NCBI GenBank assembly: GCA_005879505.1
Contig: VBKQ01000247.1
Location: forward strand, 1 to 9,963
DNA: 9,963 nucleotides
DNA from: Deltaproteobacteria bacterium
Lineage (GTDB): Bacteria > Myxococcota > Myxococcia > Myxococcales > 40CM-4-68-19
Reading direction: 5' to 3'
In this document: piece after piece, positions 1 to 6,901 of the stretch
Numbering within the stretch: position 1 is the first letter of the stretch
Layout: each line of letters starts with the position of its first letter
Made by a program: the position numbers and the translations under genes
The notes under the pieces: generated by a model
Databases searched by the model: none
The model's input: only the letters and a program-made list of their open reading frames with translations
Told to the model about the DNA's origin: nothing

Positions 1-3000
1 TGGGCGAAACGCGTCGGGCAGGCCGTGCTGTCGTCCTTGTTGAAGTGCGAGCCGCTCGCCGGCTGCAGGGTGAGCTGCCTCACGTCGCGCGGCTTGCCGG
101 CGGCCACGTCCAACGTCGCGGCGAAGGCGTTCCCGCCGCAGTCGCCTGACGTGAACGTCACCGTGCGCGTTTCGGGGTTCGTGCCACCATGTCCCCAGCG
201 GTCCTGCACCTTCACGCCGACGACATACGTGCGGCTCGGCTGGTCCGCAGTGAAGTCTGGCATCGCCGAGGTGGCATTGTTGAGCGGCGGCAGGCCGGCA
301 CGGCCGTCATCGACCTTGCCCAGCCTCCAGGTGTAATGGAGCCCCGAGTTGATGTCGTTCGAGTAGCAAGCGAACGACGCGGGCGCCTCGAGCGTGACCT
401 TGTCATCGCGGAAGAACTGCCCGGCGGCGCGCGCGAAGGTGTCCCCGCTGGGCGGCGTCACCGAAGCGATGTCGATCGCCGGGTTCGCAGTCTCGTTCGT
501 GAAGGTCGGCGAGGAGTTGCTGCAGCTCACGGTCACGTCCGTACTGGCATTCCCAATGACGCCGCTCTTGCTGCCGGTCGCGCTCGACGCGATGTGGAAC
601 GTTCCGTTGTCGCCGATGTTCAACGTGAAGGGTGTCGCGCTCGAGCTCGCGGGCGTAAAGTTCGTGACTCCGGTCGGCGGCGTCACCGTCGATGAAAGCG
701 CGTACGTTTGTGCGAAGCGTCCCGGGCAGGAAGTGATATCGTCGTCGACGGACGAAGCGTTGATCGTGACGGTGTACGGGTCAAACGCTTGCGTCTGTCC
801 CACGGGGTGCTGAGCCGATACGAGAACGCTGACAACGTTCTTGCCGCACAGCTCAGTGACGAGGGCGAGGTCCTTCGTCGAGGAGTGCGCCCACTGATCC
901 TTGACCTTCAACTTCACGTCGTAAGCGCCGCCGGACTTGTGCGCGATGAGCGACGCGGTGTTGGTCGAGCTGCTGAACACCGCAGCGCCGTCGTCGCTCG
1001 TGAGCGACCACTCGAACGTAGGATGGAAGTTGCCCGTCGAGTAGCAAGTGGCAGACGATGCCGCGCCGCTGAACGAGATCGTATCGTCGCGGAAATAGAG
1101 GCCGGTCTTGAAGTAGTTGTCAGGATCCGAGACGGCGGTGACCGCTGGCACACTGACGACCGGATTGGGAGCGCTGCAATTCACGGCGATCGAATCGTGC
1201 GGCGTCGACGTGCCCTGCTTCGAGCCCGTCAACCGCACGCTCACGTCGTAGCTGCCGCTCGTGCCAGCGGCGAAGTCGGCCGTCTTCGGATCCGCGGGGG
1301 TGGCCAGTGCGGGCGCGTTGAGGATGAAATCGGTCAGCGGCAGCTGACCCGCGTTCGGAACGACACTCCAGGAGTACGCGTACGTCTGCGCAAACCGCGT
1401 CGGGCAGAGCGTGCTGTCGTCATCCCGGGAGAACTTGCCGTTCGGGCCGTTTGCAACCACGGACAACGCATGCGGATCGAATGCTTTTCCCTGCGATATG
1501 TCGTTGATCGACGCCAGTATCGGATTGATGCCGCACGATTCCGACGTGAACGAGGCTGTCGTCGGTAGCGACCGGTTTCCCAGCTTGTCCACCACGATCA
1601 CGGAAGCCGTCCACGTTCCGGAGGACACGTCGGCGAGGAAAGTCGGGGTGGCCGACGTGACTGAGCTGAGCACCGACTGGCTCCCCGCCGGACGGCTTCC
1701 GAGCGACCACAGGTACGAGTACGCCGTGCTACCGGGGCTCAGGCAGAGCGAGCTGGGCGCCACCGACAGGGCATGCGCGATCGAGCCGTCGATGGCGAGC
1801 TTCACATCGTAGACGGCGTTGCCGCCGGGGCTGAGCTTCGCCTGCGTGCCGTGCAGGGTATCGAAGACGAATCCCGCCACCGGCGCGGACGAAGACACGC
1901 TCCAGGTGAAGGTATACCGGCCGGCAAAGCGGCTCGGGCAAACCGCGAGCTCGTCATCCAGCGTGAAGACCTTGTGCGCCGGCACCAGGGGGTCCGGAAC
2001 GACGGCGGGAAGAGCCGTCAGCGTGTGATCGTCGAACGGCAGCAAACCGGGTGCGTCCGAGATCGTCGCCGCGAGCGGATTCGTTCCGCAATCAGAAGTG
2101 TCGAAGTCGAATGTCTTGGAAGCAGTGCTGTTGCCCAAAGCGTCCTTGGCGACCGCCGCAAACTGATAGTGGCCGACCTTGTCCGGCGTGAACGTCGGGC
2201 TGCTCGCCACCGATGAGTCGAGTTGGGCCTGGCTGCCGGCGGGCCGCTGCGTGACGGTCCAGGTGTACGTCAGGGGCGTGGTCGGGATCGCACCGCAATA
2301 CGCAGCGACGACACCGTCCGGAATGAGCGTCACCGTGGTGCCCACATGTGGGATTGGATTTGCTGAGGTGCCCAAGAGCGGTCCGCCATCGGGATCTTCC
2401 TGCGTTGCCGCGATGCCGAGGATCGTCGGGCGCTGGGGCGGCGCGGCCGAGCACGCCGCTACGTTGATCGTCAGGAACACGGCGTCGGAAGTCTTGCCTT
2501 CCGAATTGCGGGCCGTCACCGAGACCACGTAGGCACCCGGCATGTCGGGGTGGAACGTCGGGGTGTTTCCGAAGACGTTGTCGAGGGCGGCCCGGCTGCC
2601 CGCGGGAACCGTGAGCGACCACTGGAGCTGCGGTGAGCCCGTCGAGAGGCAGTTCGTGTCGGTGACGTTGTTCGCCTCCAGTGTGATCGCCGTCCCCATG
2701 ACCTTGGCGCCGCCAGAAGAAATGGAAATGGACCCCACACCGGGCAGATCCTCGCTGCAGGTGGTGGCGGTGACGATGACGGTTGCCGGTTGCGAGCTCC
2801 GGCCCGTGCTGTCGCTGGCGATGACGCTGAATTCGTAGTTCCCTGGCTTGTCCGGCGTGAATGAAATGGTCGCGAGAGTATTGCTCGTCGGCAGCGCCGT
2901 AGATCCCTGTGGCCTGGTGTCCAGCGTCCATCGCACGGTCAGGGTCTGTGTCAGTCCGCATGCGTTGTCTGCGTCGGAAGCCGTGGCCGTGAGCTGCACG

Positions 3001-3428
3001 ACCCCCGTCGGCTTGGTTGTCGACGGGGTGGCCGCGGCATTCACGGTCGGCGCATGCGCCCCGCAGTCCGCTACCGTCACCGTCACCCGGGCAGGGGCGC
3101 TCACCAGCAGGCTGTTCGAAACGATCAGCTCGACTACGAATTCGCCAGGCGCGTCCGCTTTGAACGATGCCCTGGGGCTGTTGGCGTCGATGAGGCTGAT
3201 CTGGCTGCCGAGGGGCCTCTTGGCGAACGACCAGCTGAACGCGATCGCCCTGTTTTGTGAGTCGGAGCTGCCGCTGCCGTCGAGTTGGACGAAATCACCC
3301 GTGTTGACGGTCTGCGCGCCGCCAGCGATGACCGCGTTCGGCGCCGGGACGCTGCCTGTGCAGGAGACGAGCGCGAATGCGCCCAGGAGCGGGATCAGGC
3401 CACGGGTTGCCGATGTGTGCACTCGCAT
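1..3428 (-). CDS. Giant multi-domain PKD/Ig-like lipoprotein, C-terminus beyond left edge
   Basis: The frame is open from ATG 3428 through the first full codon at 3-5 with no stop, giving at least 1142 codons; the C-terminus is outside the window. Residues 1-22 form a lipoprotein signal peptide: basic n-region (R2, R9), hydrophobic core (LIPLLGAFA) and lipobox LVSC with C23 as the lipidation site. Thr follows the Cys, so outer-membrane sorting is plausible (inference). The rest is tandem PKD/Ig-like beta-sandwich domains of about 85-128 residues. They share an aromatic strand (Y-x-W-S-L/V), RP-x-GS-x-A-x-L, P-x-F-x-x-D-x-x-G-x-Y and a closing V-x-D-x-x-G. After C23 there are 19 cysteines: 122, 157, 224, 260, 326, 378, 447, 497, 562, 632, 675, 751, 795, 861, 901, 969, 1021, 1097 and 1137. 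Almost every domain has one at its first strand and one 35-52 residues later, suggesting one disulfide each. It lies 19 bases downstream of the barrel gene and is surely co-transcribed with it. No enzymatic motif is visible. The likely role is a surface or periplasmic scaffold or adhesin; ligand unknown. Confidence 0.9.
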   Translation of the reverse strand, partial: MRVHTSATRGLIPLLGAFALVSCTGSVPAPNAVIAGGAQTVNTGDFVQLDGSGSSDSQNRAIAFSWSFAKRPLGSQISLIDANSPRASFKADAPGEFVVELIVSNSLLVSAPARVTVTVADCGAHAPTVNAAATPSTTKPTGVVQLTATASDADNACGLTQTLTVRWTLDTRPQGSTALPTSNTLATISFTPDKPGNYEFSVIASDSTGRSSQPATVIVTATTCSEDLPGVGSISISSGGAKVMGTAITLEANNVTDTNCLSTGSPQLQWSLTVPAGSRAALDNVFGNTPTFHPDMPGAYVVSVTARNSEGKTSDAVFLTINVAACSAAPPQRPTILGIAATQEDPDGGPLLGTSANPIPHVGTTVTLIPDGVVAAYCGAIPTTPLTYTWTVTQRPAGSQAQLDSSVASSPTFTPDKVGHYQFAAVAKDALGNSTASKTFDFDTSDCGTNPLAATISDAPGLLPFDDHTLTALPAVVPDPLVPAHKVFTLDDELAVCPSRFAGRYTFTWSVSSSAPVAGFVFDTLHGTQAKLSPGGNAVYDVKLAIDGSIAHALSVAPSSLCLSPGSTAYSYLWSLGSRPAGSQSVLSSVTSATPTFLADVSSGTWTASVIVVDKLGNRSLPTTASFTSESCGINPILASINDISQGKAFDPHALSVVANGPNGKFSRDDDSTLCPTRFAQTYAYSWSVVPNAGQLPLTDFILNAPALATPADPKTADFAAGTSGSYDVSVRLTGSKQGTSTPHDSIAVNCSAPNPVVSVPAVTAVSDPDNYFKTGLYFRDDTISFSGAASSATCYSTGNFHPTFEWSLTSDDGAAVFSSSTNTASLIAHKSGGAYDVKLKVKDQWAHSSTKDLALVTELCGKNVVSVLVSAQHPVGQTQAFDPYTVTINASSVDDDITSCPGRFAQTYALSSTVTPPTGVTNFTPASSSATPFTLNIGDNGTFHIASSATGSKSGVIGNASTDVTVSCSNSSPTFTNETANPAIDIASVTPPSGDTFARAAGQFFRDDKVTLEAPASFACYSNDINSGLHYTWRLGKVDDGRAGLPPLNNATSAMPDFTADQPSRTYVVGVKVQDRWGHGGTNPETRTVTFTSGDCGGNAFAATLDVAAGKPRDVRQLTLQPASGSHFNKDDSTACPTRFA
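3..2090 (-). repeat. Alternating A/B-type cysteine-containing Ig-like domain array (protein level)
   Basis: From residue 447 of the lipoprotein the domains alternate in type. A-type domains open with CG-x-N and carry an F/L-x-x-DD ... C-P-x-R-F-A-x-x-Y motif, with second cysteines at 497, 675, 901 and 1137. B-type domains carry C-Y/L-S followed by an aromatic strand (C562, C795, C1021). In two of the three B-type domains this is preceded by an F-R-DD segment and a first cysteine in a CS-x(1-2)-N/S-P context. A-type openings fall at residues 447, 632, 861 and 1097, so the repeating unit is an A+B pair of about 185-236 residues. The last copy is cut by the window edge. The four domains before residue 447 are more ordinary PKD-like copies. 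Confidence 0.75.
11..35 (-). repeat. Near-identical DNA copy of the A-type CPTRFA segment (copy 2 at 1397-1421)
   Basis: Positions 11-35 and 1397-1421 match at 23 of 25 bases. Both encode the DDST-x-CPTR segment of the A-type domain, in the same frame (offset 1386). The equivalent segments near 716-740 and 1929-1955 have drifted at DNA level while keeping the protein motif. This suggests duplication or gene conversion between the two domains more recent than for the others. Confidence 0.7.
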
Positions 3429-3432
3429 GATG

Positions 3433-3440
3433 CCCCCCTC
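3433..3440 (-). promoter_or_regulatory. Ribosome binding site of the multi-Ig lipoprotein
   Basis: The minus strand reads GAGGGGGG, then CATC, then ATG at 3428. This purine run fills most of the 19-base gap after the upstream stop codon (TAG, 3450-3448). It supports ATG 3428 as the start, which also gives a compact lipoprotein signal peptide. Confidence 0.7.
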
Positions 3441-3447
3441 GAACTGT

Positions 3448-6400
3448 CTAGAAAGACCTGCTGAACCCGAGAACTGCCCCGTGCCCGATTCGCCAGACGT
3501 GCTCGAACTCGATCGCGTCGCCGACGTAGTCGGCCTCGACGGCGTACGCGGGGCTCATCCGGAACTGGAGGCCGGCGCGGATGCCCACGGCCGAGACCGG
3601 GGAGAGGAATGCGTTCGGGCCGCTGGAATCCTTGGTCAGGTTGTACGTGTACGAACCCACCGCGCGCAGAGTGAACGGCGGCAGCGACCAGGAGGCCCGC
3701 AGCCCGACGCTGGGACCGAGCAGGTCGAACGGAAAGCCCTCGTTCCGGGCGGTGAGGAACTGCAAGCCGCCCATCGGCGTCAGCTCCAGCCGGCCGTCCT
3801 CGACCAGCAGGGCGCCGAGGTCGTATCCGCCGGCAGCGGAGAAGTCGAAGCGGTTCTCGTCCACCGTCACTCTCGACGCCGGCGGTCCGTTGAACGGCGC
3901 GTACTGCTGGTGGGACGTGCGCCAGTCGCCGGACAGCGCGACGAACCAGTTTGTAGCGAAGCTTCGCGTTCCCTCGATGCCGATCCGGCCGAGCACCAAC
4001 GAGTCGGTGTACGACGCTTCATGGCTCCGCTCGCCGCCGAGCAGCGCCGTCAACGTCCATGGCGTCTCGATCCTTGATTGAGCGGAGGGCAGGGGCCTTG
4101 CACCGGGCACCGGCACCACCGCGGAGGAGAGCGGGGACGGCGTGGCCGCGATCGCCCCGGGCTGAAACGCCGCCTCGACGACTGGGCCGGGTGGCGGCGG
4201 AGCGACCTCCACCCCCGCGGACACCGCCGCGGGCGTCGGGTCGTCGATCACCACCGCGTGCGGCAGCTCCGGCGCTCCGCTGCGCGCGGGCCCGTTCTCC
4301 GCATTGTCCCAGGCTTCGATGTAGTAGGCGAATCCGTCCGTGACCGCGCGGGCGGGAACTTCGCCGCCGTAGCGGTCGCCGCCGACGCTGCCGAGCGGTT
4401 GGCACTCGAAGTCGCGGCCGTACGCGTTTCGCCAGCACGCCTCCACCGAGCCCACGCCGCTGCGATCGTCGGTGACCTCCGCCAGCAGCTGCAGTGTCCG
4501 CCCCCGCATCGCGCTGAGGACCGGCTGGTGGCTCAAGCGCGGGGGCGCAGTGTCCTCTTCCGCCGCAGGCGCCTCGGCGATCGCCGCCGCGGGCGATGCC
4601 GCGAGCGAAGGGACGAGGCGCTTCTCGCAAGCGGCGAGCTGGAGCCGCGCCTCCGCGATCAGCTCCTTCTGCTGCTTGCCGATGCGCTGCTTCTCGGCGG
4701 TGGCGAGGAACTCCTGGTACGTCGCTGCTGCCTCTTCGTACCGGCCCAGCTTGCGGCGCATCTGCGCGATGTTGAAGAGCAGACGCGGATTGGCGCGGTA
4801 CTGGTAGGCGGCGCGGTACCCGGACAGCGCGCAGTCGAGGTCGCCGCGGACGGAGCACGCGTGCGCGGCAGCGATCTGCGCCTCGTACAGCTCGTCGGAG
4901 GTCGGCGCCTGCTGCTTCTGCTGGCCGCCGCGCACGGGCGTCAGGACCACGGCGATGCGCAGCTCGAAATCGCGGTCGGTGGGAAGATTGGGGCGCGTCA
5001 CGCGCGGCACGTAGCCTTCCAGCGCGAGCCTCACTTCGTGCGGGCCGGGCGTGGTCCGGATCTTGAGCGGGGTCGCACCGACCAGCTTCTGGTCGAGGAA
5101 GATCTGTGCGCCAGCTGGATCCGACGACACCGCGATCAGCGGCGGAGCCTGGGACTGTGCCCTCTGCAGCGGGATGCGCACCGACAGTCCCTGGCCGGCG
5201 TCGAGCGTCACCTGCTGCGCCACCGTCTTGTATCCTTCGCTCGAGATCTCCAGGTGGTGCTCGCCAGGCTCGACTTCCGCGGTGAGGGGAGACTTGCCAA
5301 GCTCCTTGCCGTCGACGCGAACCGTCGCCGGCAGCTCGGTATCCACGTGCAGGCGCGCGGGGCCGGCGCGCTGCAGCGCGAAGGCGAGGTCGGTGTCGCG
5401 GTTAAGATGGATCTGGACCGTCCGCTCCTCCTTGACGAATCCGGCGCCCGAGACCGCCACGCTGTGCGCGCCCGGTTTCGCTTCCGCGGACCAGGGCGTG
5501 ACGCCGACCTGTGCCCCATCCACCGTCACGGCGGCGCCGGTTGGCGTGGACGTGACCGTCAGGCGCGACCCGCTCCGGTCGCCGGCGGGCAGATCGAGCC
5601 GGATGGACAGATCGCCGTCCTTCGGCATGTCGAAGTCGGTGCTCACCTCGCGGCGGCCTTCCTGGCGCAGCACGAGCTGGTGGTATCCCTGAGGCAGCGC
5701 CACGATCAGCGGCGTGCGGCCCCGCTCCTTGCCATCTACGAGAACGACCGCGCCGACCGGGTCCGACTCGACCGCAAGAGCGGGCGCCTTCGGCAGCGGA
5801 GGCAGCGCGAACGACAGGCTCGCGTCACGCCCCTCGCGCGCAAACACGGTGCGCTGTTGGCGCAGGCGGCCCTCCAGCTCGACCGCCACGATGTGCTCGC
5901 CGGGCTGGAGCGGGCCCTGATACGGCGTGCGCCCGAGAAGCGTGCCGTCGACCAGGACGTTCGCCTCGGACGGGTCGCTGTGCACCGCCAGCATCGCGGG
6001 CCCGCCCGGCTGCCGCGGCAGGTCCACGGCGAGGTCCATCCTGCGGCCCTTGACCTCGATCTGCTGTTCCGAGCTCCGCCCGTCGGGACCAGTGATGGAC
6101 AGCGTGTGGCGCCCAGGCATCAGCCGGATGCGCAGCGGCGTGGTGCCGGCGTCCTTGTCGTCGATGCGAACGGACGCGCCCGGCTCCTCGGTGCGAACGG
6201 TCACCGCGACGGGCGCGGGCGGGGGATCGAACGCGGCGCAGGAGAACGGCTGCCGCGGCGATCCCACGCGCGTGGCCCCGCCCTCGTCGTGCTGTGCCTC
6301 GATGAAGTATTCGAACGACCCTTCCGAGAGGATGCTCGACGGAAGACGCGCTTCGAAGCCTCGCTTGGGGCCGCGATCGCGCATCGTGAACGCCTCGTAG

Positions 6401-6684
6401 CGGTCGTTTCCCGACTTGCGCGCGAACACCAGAGGCGCAAACAGCCGCGAAGGGTCCTGCACCTGCGCCTTGATCACGACCGTCTCGCCACGCGCCGCCC
6501 TCTCCACGGGCGCGTGCGCGATCTTCTCGTTGCGACCGCTCCCGGTTGGCGTGTCGGCTTTTATGCCGACAGCCTCTTCGTTCACGGCGAGCAGGCTGCG
6601 CTGACGCCAATCTGAGATCGGACGCGGGTCTGCGGCCGCGGAAGCGGCGAGCAGAGCGACGGCGAGCAGCATCGACTCCCCCAT
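3448..6684 (-). CDS. PEGA-repeat/TPR outer-membrane beta-barrel protein
   Basis: About 1078 residues from ATG 6684. In-frame alternatives are TTG 6687 and ATG 6672; the latter has GGGGGAG just upstream and a shorter signal peptide, so the start is uncertain within five codons. Approximate layout: signal peptide to residue 18 (LLAVALLAASAAA); Ig-like domain 55-151 ending in a YFIEA strand; six PEGA repeats at 157-221, 229-294, 300-364, 372-437, 443-504 and 514-577, each with the SDP-x-GA-x-V-x-VDG-x-x-x-G-x-TP and PG-x-H signature; TPR-like helices 595-689 (ALSGYRAAYQYRANPRLLFN, YEEAAATYQEFL); a second Ig-like domain 712-814 (YYIEAWD) with C750 and C761; a Pro/Ala linker 815-872; and a barrel from 873 with alternating strands ending in GFSRSF, whose final Phe fits BAM recognition. 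PEGA domains are known mainly from cell-envelope and surface-layer proteins, with a proposed binding or anchoring role. The first gene of a pair with the lipoprotein, so probably an envelope-spanning anchor; exact function unknown. Confidence 0.9.
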   Translation of the reverse strand: MGESMLLAVALLAASAAADPRPISDWRQRSLLAVNEEAVGIKADTPTGSGRNEKIAHAPVERAARGETVVIKAQVQDPSRLFAPLVFARKSGNDRYEAFTMRDRGPKRGFEARLPSSILSEGSFEYFIEAQHDEGGATRVGSPRQPFSCAAFDPPPAPVAVTVRTEEPGASVRIDDKDAGTTPLRIRLMPGRHTLSITGPDGRSSEQQIEVKGRRMDLAVDLPRQPGGPAMLAVHSDPSEANVLVDGTLLGRTPYQGPLQPGEHIVAVELEGRLRQQRTVFAREGRDASLSFALPPLPKAPALAVESDPVGAVVLVDGKERGRTPLIVALPQGYHQLVLRQEGRREVSTDFDMPKDGDLSIRLDLPAGDRSGSRLTVTSTPTGAAVTVDGAQVGVTPWSAEAKPGAHSVAVSGAGFVKEERTVQIHLNRDTDLAFALQRAGPARLHVDTELPATVRVDGKELGKSPLTAEVEPGEHHLEISSEGYKTVAQQVTLDAGQGLSVRIPLQRAQSQAPPLIAVSSDPAGAQIFLDQKLVGATPLKIRTTPGPHEVRLALEGYVPRVTRPNLPTDRDFELRIAVVLTPVRGGQQKQQAPTSDELYEAQIAAAHACSVRGDLDCALSGYRAAYQYRANPRLLFNIAQMRRKLGRYEEAAATYQEFLATAEKQRIGKQQKELIAEARLQLAACEKRLVPSLAASPAAAIAEAPAAEEDTAPPRLSHQPVLSAMRGRTLQLLAEVTDDRSGVGSVEACWRNAYGRDFECQPLGSVGGDRYGGEVPARAVTDGFAYYIEAWDNAENGPARSGAPELPHAVVIDDPTPAAVSAGVEVAPPPPGPVVEAAFQPGAIAATPSPLSSAVVPVPGARPLPSAQSRIETPWTLTALLGGERSHEASYTDSLVLGRIGIEGTRSFATNWFVALSGDWRTSHQQYAPFNGPPASRVTVDENRFDFSAAGGYDLGALLVEDGRLELTPMGGLQFLTARNEGFPFDLLGPSVGLRASWSLPPFTLRAVGSYTYNLTKDSSGPNAFLSPVSAVGIRAGLQFRMSPAYAVEADYVGDAIEFEHVWRIGHGAVLGFSRSF
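4954..6216 (-). repeat. Six tandem PEGA domains (protein level)
   Basis: Six successive modules of about 60-70 residues share a strand, then SDP/TP-x-GA-x-V-x-VDG, G-x-TP, and PG-x-H before the closing strand. VDG is kept in copies 2-5; copy 1 has IDD and copy 6 LDQ. The copies differ clearly in sequence, so the array is old rather than recently amplified. Confidence 0.85.
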
Positions 6685-6743
6685 CAACCGGACGCCGCGG
6701 GCCTGAGACCAGATATCCGCGCTGTCGGAACAGCCCTGGTCCG

Positions 6744-6788
6744 GTTGGACGCTGCAGGAGGAGCGCGGCCCCCGGCCACTCGTCCAAC
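6744..6788. promoter_or_regulatory. Inverted repeat GTTGGACG/CGTCCAAC in the divergent control region
   Basis: GTTGGACG at 6744-6751 and CGTCCAAC at 6781-6788 are perfect 8-bp inverted repeats with a 29-base loop. A third TTGGAC lies at 6801-6806. They sit between two divergently transcribed operons, 60-160 bases from either start. This fits an operator for a dimeric regulator, but no regulator is encoded nearby and chance is possible at this GC content. Confidence 0.35.
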
Positions 6789-6792
6789 GTGC

Positions 6793-6822
6793 GATCTACT
6801 TTGGACTACAGGGTGATGACAA
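6793..6822 (-). promoter_or_regulatory. Weak candidate sigma-70 promoter for the PEGA-barrel/lipoprotein operon
   Basis: On the minus strand TTGTCA (6822-6817, one mismatch to TTGACA) is followed after 18 bases by TAGATC (6798-6793), a poor -10 match. It would place the start of transcription near the inverted repeat, leaving a leader of about 100 bases. It is the best match I found by eye in the gap; no comparable candidate was found for the plus-strand operon. Confidence 0.2.
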
Positions 6823-6901
6823 GTGCCGCACGGTCGCAGCCTGCCCCACACGGATCTGTCACGATTGCGCCCAAAGCGGACGCACGCTAGGCAGGGACGC
6901 C

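Noticed and set aside
708..1568. Plus-strand open frame of 286 codons, and other frames within 1-3400 on both strands.
   Set aside because: They lie over the continuous lipoprotein frame. The lipoprotein frame has repeating Ig-like domains with conserved motifs; these frames are Arg-rich and lack any structure.
4078..6615. Plus-strand open frame of 845 codons opposite the PEGA-barrel gene.
   Set aside because: It is very rich in Arg, His and Ala with no recognisable domain. The opposite strand encodes clear PEGA, TPR and barrel sequence. This is the usual open antisense frame of GC-rich coding DNA.
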